Of a stretch of DNA of 64,000 nucleotides, positions 16,813 to 23,672 are shown one piece after another. Each line of letters begins with the position of its first letter. The first letter of the stretch is position 1. The notes beneath the pieces were generated by a model. It made no database searches. It saw only the letters and a program-made list of their open reading frames with translations, and was not told the origin of the DNA. The position numbers and the translations under genes are program-made. This DNA is from DASQLQ01 sp035629935 (GTDB taxonomy: Bacteria > Actinomycetota > CADDZG01 > WHSQ01): contig DASQLQ010000031.1 in NCBI GenBank assembly GCA_035629935.1, positions 4,259 through 68,258 on the forward strand, read 5' to 3'.

Positions 16813-17952
16813 ATGCCGTTTTCTTTCGAGGCGGGGATCATCATCCTCGTCGCCTTGTCATTCGACTTCGTCAATGGTTTCCACGATGCGGCTAACTCGA
16901 TCGCCACGGTCGTTTCCACCAGGGTCCTGTCTCCACGTCTGGCGGTTGCCTGGGCGGCTTTCTGGAACTTCGTCGCGTTCTTGGTGTTCGGAACGGCCGT
17001 AGCCAAAACGGTGGGGGCCGGGACGATCGATATCTCTCTGTTGGCAAGCAGGACAGATGGGTTCAACGTCATCCTTGCGGCGCTGATAGGAGCCATCGCC
17101 TTCGACTTGATCACCTGGTACTTCGGACTTCCGACCTCTTCTTCCCATGCACTTGCCGGGGGGCTTGTGGGGGCCGCGCTTGTCTACGGCGGCACCGAGA
17201 TGTTGGTCACGTCGGGACTGACGAAGATCGCCCTCTTCATCGTGGTCTCACCCGTCGTGGGTTTCATCCTTGGAGTCGTCCTGATGAACATCGTGAGCAC
17301 GATCGCCCAGCTCGCCACTCGCAGCGAGAAGGTGACACTTCAAGGGGTCAATAAGTTCTTTCGCCGGATGCAACTCGTCTCGGCCGCGGCCTTTTCTTTG
17401 GGACACGGGGGCAACGACGCGCAGAAGACCATGGGGATCATCGCGGCCGTCGTTTTCATCGACCTTCACGCCGGCAGAGCCTTGGGTGAGGAGTTGCCCA
17501 TCGACCTATGGATGGTTCTCTCAGCGCATGCAGCTATCGGGCTCGGAACGATGATGGGTGGTTGGCGGATAGTTCACACCCTCGGCTCGAAGATCACGAA
17601 GTTGCAACCCGTTGGGGGGGCCTCTGCCGAGACTGCAGCGGCCTTCACGCTGTTTGCCACGACGCATTTTGGGATCCCGGTGTCGACCACCCACACGATC
17701 ACAGGAGCCGTTATCGGGGTGGGCACTACGAATCGGGTCTCTGCGGTCCGATGGGGGCTGACCGGCCGCGTGATGTACGCCTGGGTTCTGACTATCCCAG
17801 GCTCGGCTCTGATCGCTGCATTTGCATATGAGGTGCTGACGGTTGTCCCCGCCCAGGCCGTGGCAACTGTCGGGTTCCTTGCGGCGGCATCTTTGGTACT
17901 CCTCCTCCAGCGCAGACGTAGAAGAGAAGCGGTTCTCTACGCCCCGCCGTAG
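16813..17952 (+). CDS. pit: Low-affinity inorganic phosphate transporter, PiT family
   Basis: The 379-residue membrane protein shows both PiT signature repeats: FDFVNGFHDAANSIATVVSTRVLSPRLA near the N terminus and SLGHGGNDAQKTMGIIA in the middle, plus the paired GLPTSSSHALAGGLVGAA and GIPVSTTHTITGAVIGVG motifs. PiT carriers move metal-phosphate complexes with protons or sodium across the inner membrane. It forms an operon with the DUF47 gene, divergent from the high-affinity pst operon. Confidence 0.94.
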   Translation: MPFSFEAGIIILVALSFDFVNGFHDAANSIATVVSTRVLSPRLAVAWAAFWNFVAFLVFGTAVAKTVGAGTIDISLLASRTDGFNVILAALIGAIAFDLITWYFGLPTSSSHALAGGLVGAALVYGGTEMLVTSGLTKIALFIVVSPVVGFILGVVLMNIVSTIAQLATRSEKVTLQGVNKFFRRMQLVSAAAFSLGHGGNDAQKTMGIIAAVVFIDLHAGRALGEELPIDLWMVLSAHAAIGLGTMMGGWRIVHTLGSKITKLQPVGGASAETAAAFTLFATTHFGIPVSTTHTITGAVIGVGTTNRVSAVRWGLTGRVMYAWVLTIPGSALIAAFAYEVLTVVPAQAVATVGFLAAASLVLLLQRRRRREAVLYAPP

Positions 17953-17973
17953 CAGACGGTTACGGTTATCGGT

Positions 17974-18291
17974 GTGACGGAGGAAGAATTCGAGGCACTC
18001 GAGAAGCAGGCGAAGGAGGATCGGAAGCTCCTCCAGAAGGCCGAGCGGGTGCTTGCCGAGATCGATCGTGCAAGCGGACTGAGCAATGAGCAAGCCGATG
18101 TGCTGGCTGCTTTGCGTATCCGCATCGAGGGCAAGCCACGTGGATCACTCGAGGATCTGTTGTCGGTAGCCGGAGACATCTCGGGTAAGCGCGATCTCGG
18201 AGCGGCCCTCGACGACGCGGAGGCAAAGCCGACCACGCCCGACTCCTGGCCAGAGGTTAAAGAGACCAAGAAAGACTGGCCCAGCCTCTAG
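17974..18291 (+). CDS. Small acidic coiled-coil protein of unknown function
   Basis: The GTG-initiated frame gives 105 residues. The first 40 residues are strongly helical and charged (EEEFEALEKQAKEDRKLLQK), followed by an Arg/Gly-containing middle and a Lys/Trp tail ending DWPSL. No family or signal peptide was recognised. It is 21 bases downstream of pit and may be co-transcribed. It converges with the PAC2 gene, sharing four bases at the stop codons. Confidence 0.6.
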   Translation: MTEEEFEALEKQAKEDRKLLQKAERVLAEIDRASGLSNEQADVLAALRIRIEGKPRGSLEDLLSVAGDISGKRDLGAALDDAEAKPTTPDSWPEVKETKKDWPSL

Positions 18292-19151
18292 TTCTCGTCG
18301 CGCTCCCGCAGGAACTTCTCGAGCTCTGCCGCGAGCGCGTCGCCGGACGGCAACTCAGCCGTTTCGGTCTCCTCCTCATCGGTTCTTTCTTCGAGCATGC
18401 GTACGTAGGCGCCAACGTCGTCATCCCCGGCCACCATGTCGGCGACCCGTGATTCGTACGCAGCAGTTGCTCTTTCGAGGTCGGAGATGTCGACCGGGAC
18501 ACCGATCAGATCGGTTGCCTTATCTACGAGAGCCAGTGCGGCTTTGGGGTTGGGAGAGACCGCCAGGTAGTGGGGGACAGCGGCCCACAAACTGGCCGAG
18601 TCGATGCCTGCCTTAGAGAACGCGTCGTGGAGCACGCCAACGATCCCGGTTGGCCCCTCGTAACGGGAGCGATGCAGCCCCAGTCGCTGGATGAGTTCGT
18701 CGGAGACTGCGGTTCCGGTGATCGGCACCGGGCGAGAGTGGGGAACGTCGGCGAGCAGAGCCCCAAGGGTCACTACGAATTCGACGTGGTGTTTCTGAGC
18801 GAGCTCCACCACGAGCGATGCGAACGTTCGCCATCTCATATTGGGCTCGGTCCCGACCAGAAGGATCACGTCTCTGTGGCCCGTTGGGAGCCTGGCCGCA
18901 CTGAATTCATTCGTGGGCCACGAGATCTTTCGGGTTACGCCGTCGACGAGCTCGACCGTAGGCCGGACGTCTTGGAAGTCGTAGAACTCCTCTGGGTCGA
19001 TCGATGCGATCGGCTCTGCGGCCCACACTCGGCCGAGATGCGTTGCCGCGAAGGAGGCCGCGTCTCCGGCATCGTTCCAACCACGGAATGCTGCGACCAG
19101 CACCGGACGGTTCAATCGGATGTCGGATCGGTTTTGAATCAGGTCGGCCAT
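18288..19151 (-). CDS. PAC2 family protein
   Basis: The 287-residue protein matches the bacterial PAC2 group (proteasome assembly chaperone 2 related): RPVLVAAFRGWNDAGDAASFAATHL at the N terminus, FYDFQDVRPTVELVDG, ILLVGTEPNMRWRTFASLV and a long middle with GALLADVPHSRPVPITGTA. The C-terminal 40 residues are highly acidic. Actinobacteria use the family around the proteasome, but no proteasome gene is in the window, so the role here is open. Confidence 0.85.
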   Translation of the reverse strand: MADLIQNRSDIRLNRPVLVAAFRGWNDAGDAASFAATHLGRVWAAEPIASIDPEEFYDFQDVRPTVELVDGVTRKISWPTNEFSAARLPTGHRDVILLVGTEPNMRWRTFASLVVELAQKHHVEFVVTLGALLADVPHSRPVPITGTAVSDELIQRLGLHRSRYEGPTGIVGVLHDAFSKAGIDSASLWAAVPHYLAVSPNPKAALALVDKATDLIGVPVDISDLERATAAYESRVADMVAGDDDVGAYVRMLEERTDEEETETAELPSGDALAAELEKFLRERDEN

Positions 19152-19177
19152 CGAATCAGGCTAACGGCCGAGGGCCC

Positions 19178-19822
19178 TTATGACACGACGGAAGCGTTTC
19201 TCTCCTCGAGATGCTTCTGGAGCTTGCGCTTGATCCTCTGAAGTGCGTTGTCGATGGACTTGACGTGGTTGCCGAGTGCGCCGGCGATCTCTTCGTAGGA
19301 CTTGCCGTCCATGTACAGCTTGAGCACGTCACCTTCCAGCTCGGTCAATGTCACGCTCATGTTGTCTCGGATTGCTTCGATCTCTTCCGCAGAGATGACG
19401 AGCTCGACTGGGTCCGTCATGTTCGTGGCCACGAGGTGGTCGCCGACGGATGCCTGCGACTGTTCGTCCCCGTAAGCAGGGGCATCGAGGGAAACGGAAG
19501 TGTTGAGTGGCTGGTGCTTCTGGCGGTTGGCGCTCTTGATCGCCGTGAGTATCTGGCGTGAGATGCAGAGCTCGGCGAACGCCCTGAAGGGTGTCTCTTG
19601 AGCGATGTCGAAGTCCCGGATCGCTTTGAAAAGACCGATCATCCCTTCCTGGACGACGTCTTCTTTCTCGGAACCAGCGAGGAAATAGGAGCGTGCTTTG
19701 GAACGGGCGAAATTGCGGTAACGGTCGAGGAGCACCTCCACGCATCGCTCGTCACCGTCCCGAACCCGGGCGACCAGATCGTGATCTTCGAGAGCACCCA
19801 GGCTCACGTCCTTGGTCTGCAT
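19178..19822 (-). CDS. sigH: RNA polymerase sigma factor, SigH/Spo0H-like
   Basis: The 214-residue sigma-70 family protein has region 2 (ARSKARSYFLAGSEKEDVVQEGMIGLFKAIRDFD, FRAFAELCISRQILTAIKSANRQKHQPLN) and region 4 (LTELEGDVLKLYMDGKSYEEIAGALGNHVKSIDNALQRIKRKL). The region 2 sequence is close to the sigma-H factor of sporulating Firmicutes, and related factors occur in many non-sporulating Actinobacteria. An AGGGGGA ribosome site precedes the ATG. A 10-bp inverted repeat lies in the leader. No anti-sigma gene is adjacent. Confidence 0.88.
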   Translation of the reverse strand: MQTKDVSLGALEDHDLVARVRDGDERCVEVLLDRYRNFARSKARSYFLAGSEKEDVVQEGMIGLFKAIRDFDIAQETPFRAFAELCISRQILTAIKSANRQKHQPLNTSVSLDAPAYGDEQSQASVGDHLVATNMTDPVELVISAEEIEAIRDNMSVTLTELEGDVLKLYMDGKSYEEIAGALGNHVKSIDNALQRIKRKLQKHLEERNASVVS

Positions 19823-19836
19823 ATCCGCTTCCCCCT

Positions 19837-19909
19837 AAAAAAGGACCCCTTGTTACTAACGATCGGAACCCGTCTGCCGTCGCGGCAATCAGGCTATTTG
19901 TCCTTTTTT
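19837..19909 (-). promoter_or_regulatory. Inverted repeat in the leader of the sigH-like gene
   Basis: AAAAAAGGAC and GTCCTTTTTT are perfect 10-base complements separated by 53 bases, ending 14 bases before the ATG of the sigma gene. In RNA the stem would mask the region just upstream of the ribosome site. The function is inferred from position only. Confidence 0.4.
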
Positions 19910-20015
19910 GTGTGAACAATGGCTCAATAGGGTGATATTCCGGCCCCCGGCGGACTAGTCCCGGAGTTGGTTTTCGCCCTTTGGCCGTGGCAAAGATCCT
20001 GCCACGCTCCCTATT

Positions 20016-20444
20016 TTATAGGTCCGGGCAGACGTCTGGCGATTCGACGGGTCGTGGGTTGCTGCTGTCGTACGTCGAGCGGCGCCATTCGTTCGTGGGT
20101 GCCAGCTGGGAGTGCTGCGCTTCGATGCAGTAGCGGGTGGCATTCGCTTCGATGGTGACGTAGCCGGGAGCGGCGGACCACTCCGGCGGCTTGTAACCCT
20201 CGGTTGCCAGGCTCGTCGCCGCATCCAGGCCGTCGAGGGTCGAATAGTCGCCTGCGTTATCGACGGCCTGTGACTCCACGAAGTTGGCTGCATTCTTGAG
20301 CGTCGACTGGATACTTATGACGTAAGCCTTCTCGCGCTGATTCAGGAAGATGGGGATTCCGATCGCAGCGAGGATCGCGATGATCACGATCACGACGAGG
20401 AGCTCAATGAGGGTGAACCCCGACTCTCTCTGTGCCCTAAGCAT
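20016..20444 (-). CDS. Type IV pilin-like protein
   Basis: The 142-residue protein starts with a short basic leader and the class III prepilin motif RESGFTLIELLVVIVIIAIL, with the cleavage Gly before Phe, the +5 Glu and a 22-residue hydrophobic helix. The globular part has two cysteines near the C terminus (RYCIEAQ and PDVCPDL), the D-loop disulfide of type IVa pilins. Peptidase, ATPase and platform genes for a type IV pilus are not in the window. AGGGG lies before the ATG. GTGGCA/TGCCAC forms a small hairpin 11-29 bases past the stop. Confidence 0.85.
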   Translation of the reverse strand: MLRAQRESGFTLIELLVVIVIIAILAAIGIPIFLNQREKAYVISIQSTLKNAANFVESQAVDNAGDYSTLDGLDAATSLATEGYKPPEWSAAPGYVTIEANATRYCIEAQHSQLAPTNEWRRSTYDSSNPRPVESPDVCPDL

Positions 20445-20549
20445 TCCGCCCCTTCACTGGCCAAGTATCGGTCAAAAAGTCGTCGAACGTTAGTGTCTCG
20501 TGGCACCTCGTCCCCCGTGAGGTCACAGGCTATATCGAGTGGGGGGTTT

Positions 20550-20640
20550 GGAGGCGAATGGGGACTGGTGTCCCTCCCGGTCTTCAAAACCGGTGCGCCG
20601 GCGAGAGTCGGTGGGCGGGTTCGATTCCCGTCCGCCTCCG
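20550..20640 (+). tRNA. selC: Selenocysteine tRNA (anticodon TCA)
   Basis: The 91-base gene folds as tRNA-Sec. The acceptor is 8 nucleotides long (GGAGGCGA opposite CCGCCTCC, last pair mismatched), the D stem is extended (GGGAC with GTCCC), the anticodon arm CCGGT-CTTCAAA-ACCGG carries TCA, the variable arm is long (about 17 bases), and the T arm has TTCGATT with a 5-bp stem. The discriminator is G and CCA is not encoded. Acceptor plus T stem total 13 positions, the 8+5 layout of bacterial tRNA-Sec. No selA, selB or selD gene is in the window. Confidence 0.93.
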
Positions 20641-20663
20641 CTGCTTGCCTTGCTGGTGAGGGG

Positions 20664-20945
20664 TCAGCCGGTGGTATCAGAAAGATCTTCCACGAAGAGG
20701 TCGTCGGGAAAGCAGTACGCCCAGGTCTCGCCGGGCTCTATCGAGCGAATCACGGGGTCGCCGGACTCTCGGTAGTGAGCACTGGCGTGCTTGAGGGGCG
20801 ACGAGTCGCAACAGCCCACATGGCCACACGCGAGACACAGCCGCAGGTGGACCCAGCCACTTCCGACGGCTACGCACTCCTGGCAGACGTTCGTAGCCGG
20901 TTCCAGGATCGCTGCCCCTTCGAAGTGCGTGCATCGCTGCATCAT
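20664..20945 (-). CDS. UBP-type zinc finger protein
   Basis: The 93-residue protein is a stand-alone ZnF-UBP domain. Ligands are visible as CTHF near the start, CQEC, the LRLCLACGHVGCCDSS core and the HASAHYRESGDPVIRSIEPGETWAYC segment with His pairs. In eukaryotes this fold binds the C-terminal Gly-Gly of ubiquitin; bacterial free-standing versions are common in Actinobacteria and their ligand is not known. It converges on the tRNA-Sec gene. Confidence 0.88.
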   Translation of the reverse strand: MMQRCTHFEGAAILEPATNVCQECVAVGSGWVHLRLCLACGHVGCCDSSPLKHASAHYRESGDPVIRSIEPGETWAYCFPDDLFVEDLSDTTG

Positions 20946-21037
20946 CCCGGGATCGTACCGACTCGTGCCTGTCGGGAATCCTTCGCGCCTCTACCAGGTT
21001 GCGATCGATACAAGTGAGATCAACGGAGGGACTCTGA

Positions 21038-21577
21038 ATGACTTTTGTCGACGACCCCACGGACCTGGTTCGGAATACTCCGGAGCATTCGCTGGGTCAT
21101 CCCGATGCGTCGGTAACTCTTACCGAGTTCGGAGAGTTCGAGTGCCCTCACTGCGGGCGGGCTTACTACCAGCTCAAGGGATTGCGTGACCGGTTGGTCG
21201 AACTCGACGTGCGCCTCGTGTGGCGGCATCTCGCCAGGGACGATGTCCATCCGTTCTCGACGCGCGCGGCGGTGGCGGCAGAAGCTGCAGGTGCCCAAGG
21301 TCTTTTCTGGGAGATGCACGACCTTCTGTTCGAACATCAGCACTCCCTCGAGTACGAGGATCTACGCCGGCATGCGACGGCTGTGGGCTTGGATGTCGAT
21401 CGCTTCCTGAGGGATATGGCCGATCCTCGATACGTCGAGATCGTTCGAGCGCATGGTGCGGAGGCGGATCGTTTGGGGATCGACAGCACCCCCAGTTTCT
21501 TGTTGAACGGCGAGCGATACACGGGGGATTACGACATGGATTCCTTGGTCGCAGCGATCGAACGAGAGCGAGCCTGA
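21038..21577 (+). CDS. DsbA-family thiol-disulfide oxidoreductase
   Basis: The 179-residue protein has a thioredoxin fold with active site FECPHCGRAYY and a helical insertion (FWEMHDLLFEHQHSLEYEDLRRHATAVGLD), then the cis-proline loop GIDSTPSFLLNG. There is no signal peptide, so it should act in the cytoplasm, as for FrnE-like or DSBA-oxidoreductase proteins. GGAGGG precedes the ATG. Both active-site residues are encoded as cysteine, so it is not a selenoprotein despite the nearby tRNA-Sec. Confidence 0.85.
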   Translation: MTFVDDPTDLVRNTPEHSLGHPDASVTLTEFGEFECPHCGRAYYQLKGLRDRLVELDVRLVWRHLARDDVHPFSTRAAVAAEAAGAQGLFWEMHDLLFEHQHSLEYEDLRRHATAVGLDVDRFLRDMADPRYVEIVRAHGAEADRLGIDSTPSFLLNGERYTGDYDMDSLVAAIERERA

Positions 21578-21600
21578 CTTCACGGCACTAACGAAGTCGT

Positions 21601-22116
21601 CTACCAGCGTTCTTGATGAACCACCTCTGTGGGGGCCTTGCGTCCCCCTGCCTGTTTGGGGGTCGTGAGAACGGAGGGGTCGGCCGGATAACCGAAAGAC
21701 AGGATGTACTCACAATGCTGGCCGGTGGGCAGGCCCAATAGCTCTGCTGCCAGTTTGTGTTCGTAAACGGTGGCCGGAACGCTTCCGATGCCCAGGTCCC
21801 AGGCTGTCAGAACCATGTTCTGAGCGGCCCGGCCCACATCGAAGACGACCGAGAGAGGCTGATCGTTCGGGTCGGGGGTAACGAGCGCGATGGCTAGAGG
21901 CGCGCCCGCAAGATGCCCTGCGAAGGGTCCGACCTCGGTTAGCTGCTTCAGGCGATCGCGATCTCGCACCACGATGAAGGACCACCGTTGGAGGTTCTTC
22001 GAACTGCCCGCCCGGCGTCCCGCATGAAGGATGCGGTCGACACGATCCTGCTCGACCGGTTTATCGGCGAAGTCGCGAACAACGCGGATGGAATCGATCG
22101 CCTGCCAGGCGTCCAT
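21601..22116 (-). CDS. Nitroreductase-family protein
   Basis: The ATG at 22116 overlaps the stop of the upstream receiver gene (TGATG) and gives 171 residues. The FMN-binding nitroreductase pattern is clear: IRVVRDFADKPVEQDRVDRILHAGRRAGSSKNLQRWSFIVV at the N terminus, FDVGRAAQNMVLTAWDLGIGSVP in the middle and a C-terminal YILSFGYPAD. Such enzymes reduce nitro groups, quinones or flavins with NAD(P)H. The substrate is unknown. Confidence 0.88.
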   Translation of the reverse strand: MDAWQAIDSIRVVRDFADKPVEQDRVDRILHAGRRAGSSKNLQRWSFIVVRDRDRLKQLTEVGPFAGHLAGAPLAIALVTPDPNDQPLSVVFDVGRAAQNMVLTAWDLGIGSVPATVYEHKLAAELLGLPTGQHCEYILSFGYPADPSVLTTPKQAGGRKAPTEVVHQERW

Positions 22117-22490
22117 CAGTACCAGTCGGTGTCGCAGAGATCGCAAAGGGCTGCGATGACGGGTTCGATCCCCGTTGTCTTATCCACGACGATGTCGGCC
22201 CCCGCCGTGAGTGCTGCCTGATCGTCGGTCCCGCCGGCTTCAGACAACGCAACGATCTTCAGCTCGGGTGACAGGGGTTTCATCATGTTGATCGTTTCGC
22301 CCGAGCCCTCGTTCGAGTAGTCGATAACGATTGCGTCGGCAGCCCGGGCGAACGCAAGGTCGAATGCCCCCTTGGTCGTGTCGGCTTCGGCCACCACCTC
22401 GAAACGTCCATCGAACGACAGTGAGTGGCCCAGATAAAGGCGCAGCTCCTTGTCGTGATCCGCGATCACAACCCTGATCAGTCCCGACAT
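22116..22490 (-). CDS. Stand-alone response-regulator receiver-like domain
   Basis: The 124-residue protein has the receiver fold: VVIADHDKELRLYL with one acidic pocket residue kept, AIVIDYSNEG with the phospho-acceptor Asp, KIVALSEA, and the Lys in IVVDKTT. The segment between the second and third strand is unusual (YSNEGSGETINMMK instead of the normal LxMPxxDG loop), so phosphorylation may be altered. There is no output domain. It is translationally coupled to the nitroreductase gene. Confidence 0.7.
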   Translation of the reverse strand: MSGLIRVVIADHDKELRLYLGHSLSFDGRFEVVAEADTTKGAFDLAFARAADAIVIDYSNEGSGETINMMKPLSPELKIVALSEAGGTDDQAALTAGADIVVDKTTGIEPVIAALCDLCDTDWY

Positions 22491-22513
22491 GGGCCCATGC
22501 TAGACCTACGGCC

Positions 22514-23116
22514 ATGCTTGAAGAAGGCTGGTATCTGATGAGCGTCCCGGAGCTCGAGAGGGCTCTTAAGTGGATGCGAGGGACGGAATCTGATCGCGAG
22601 TCATTCGCCGGGGTACGCCTATCGATCGATCAAGCGCTTGAATTCCGCAACGCGGGCAATGTCCCCGACGAGAACAGCCGCAGTCTGAGGTTGGTGCTCC
22701 ATGTGGATGACGAACCAGAGAGCTTGGCGCGCAAGCGAGCCATCTTCGAGCCCGACTACCACGCGGCCCCCATTTGGAGACGCGAGGGATCCAAGCCCGT
22801 AAATGTCGTGCCACTAGGTCGGGGGCGGCGTTCTGGGTCCGAGGCGGGGCCATGGTGGGACGAGCCGGAGGTGAGAGCCCTAGAGGACGAGTGGCAGAGG
22901 GACGGAACGATGCGAGGTGTGAGGATCCCCGCCGACCTTCGCAGCTTCGTACACAAGACCGTTCTGGGGCTCGAGGCCGCCGGGCGCGATGTTGACGCCA
23001 CCTCGATCGCAGACTCGATCGCACGTTGGATGCCTCCCGCTGAAGCGCAAACGATGCGCGCTGCTCTACTGGAGGCGAATAGCAAAGGGGCCGGGCAAGG
23101 CCCGGCCCCCAGTTAG
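22514..23116 (+). CDS. Hypothetical protein, 200 residues
   Basis: The frame gives a soluble 200-residue protein with no signal peptide. The first 100 residues are mixed alpha/beta with acidic character (SVPELERALKWMRGTES, LVLHVDDEPESLARKRAIFEP). After a Gly/Arg-rich linker the last 80 residues are helical (ADLRSFVHKTVLGLEAAGRDVDATSIADSIARWMP). I recognise no family. A hairpin that appears to terminate the convergent SRPBCC gene lies inside its last codons. Confidence 0.6.
   Translation: MLEEGWYLMSVPELERALKWMRGTESDRESFAGVRLSIDQALEFRNAGNVPDENSRSLRLVLHVDDEPESLARKRAIFEPDYHAAPIWRREGSKPVNVVPLGRGRRSGSEAGPWWDEPEVRALEDEWQRDGTMRGVRIPADLRSFVHKTVLGLEAAGRDVDATSIADSIARWMPPAEAQTMRAALLEANSKGAGQGPAPS
23087..23109 (-). 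terminator. Terminator of the SRPBCC gene, inside the convergent gene's last codons
   Basis: GGGGCCGGG pairs with CCCGGCCCC across 5 bases. On the minus strand it is followed by TTTGCTATT, so it points to the SRPBCC gene that ends 18 bases before. It overlaps the codons for the GAGQGPAP tail of the plus-strand protein. Confidence 0.65.
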
Positions 23117-23126
23117 CTACACGTTC

Positions 23127-23594
23127 TTATTTGTCGTTCTGCTCCACTTCGCCTCGCCAAGCACCGGTCTCGGAACCGCGGCTCTCGATGAACTTCTTGA
23201 ACCGCTCTAGGTCGCCTTTGATACGGACCTTTACGAGTCCGAGAGCGTCGGCAGCCTTCTCGCCGAAGTCGTTCGGCTCGAAATCCATCTGGAGCATGAC
23301 CTTGGTCATGCCGTCATCGATGCGGTGGAATGTGACAACGCCGGCTTGCGTCACATCGCCGGTCGAATGCCACGCGATCCGCTGATCGGCTGTCTGCTCA
23401 TCGATCTTTGCTTCCCACTGGCGGGACTGACCGAAGATCTCGGCTTCCCACTCGAGCGTCACGTCATCCTTCTGAAGGACCTTGTTGACGCCCTCCATGA
23501 ACTCCGGGAACTCCTCGAATTGAGTCCACTGGTTGTAAGCAGTGCTGACGGGCACGTTGACTTCGATGGACTGTTCAGTCGTCGACACGTGCAC
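23127..23594 (-). CDS. SRPBCC / polyketide cyclase-like protein
   Basis: The 155-residue protein matches the START-like SRPBCC fold: TEQSIEVNVPVSTAYNQWTQFEEFPEFMEGVNKV at the N terminus, then antiparallel strands (LEWEAEIFGQSRQWEAKIDEQ, VTFHRIDDGMTKVMLQMDF) and the long closing helix KVRIKGDLERFKKFIESRG. It matches the actinobacterial cyclase/dehydrase group. Members bind hydrophobic ligands; none is known here. It is monocistronic. Confidence 0.87.
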   Translation of the reverse strand: MHVSTTEQSIEVNVPVSTAYNQWTQFEEFPEFMEGVNKVLQKDDVTLEWEAEIFGQSRQWEAKIDEQTADQRIAWHSTGDVTQAGVVTFHRIDDGMTKVMLQMDFEPNDFGEKAADALGLVKVRIKGDLERFKKFIESRGSETGAWRGEVEQNDK

Positions 23595-23672
23595 TCACCT
23601 CCTCAAGATTGGGTTTGTTACCTATCTATAGGTATCTACCCAGGCGGCCAGGTCCCAACCGCGGGCGGCCGT

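Noticed and set aside
19905..19920. PHO box upstream of the sigma-H gene
   Set aside because: A single GTTCACAC unit is present on the minus strand; at least two spaced units are expected for RegX3/PhoP binding.
21113..21150. DsbA-like protein as a selenoprotein
   Set aside because: Both active-site positions in FECPHC are encoded by cysteine codons (TGC), and the gene has no internal TGA.
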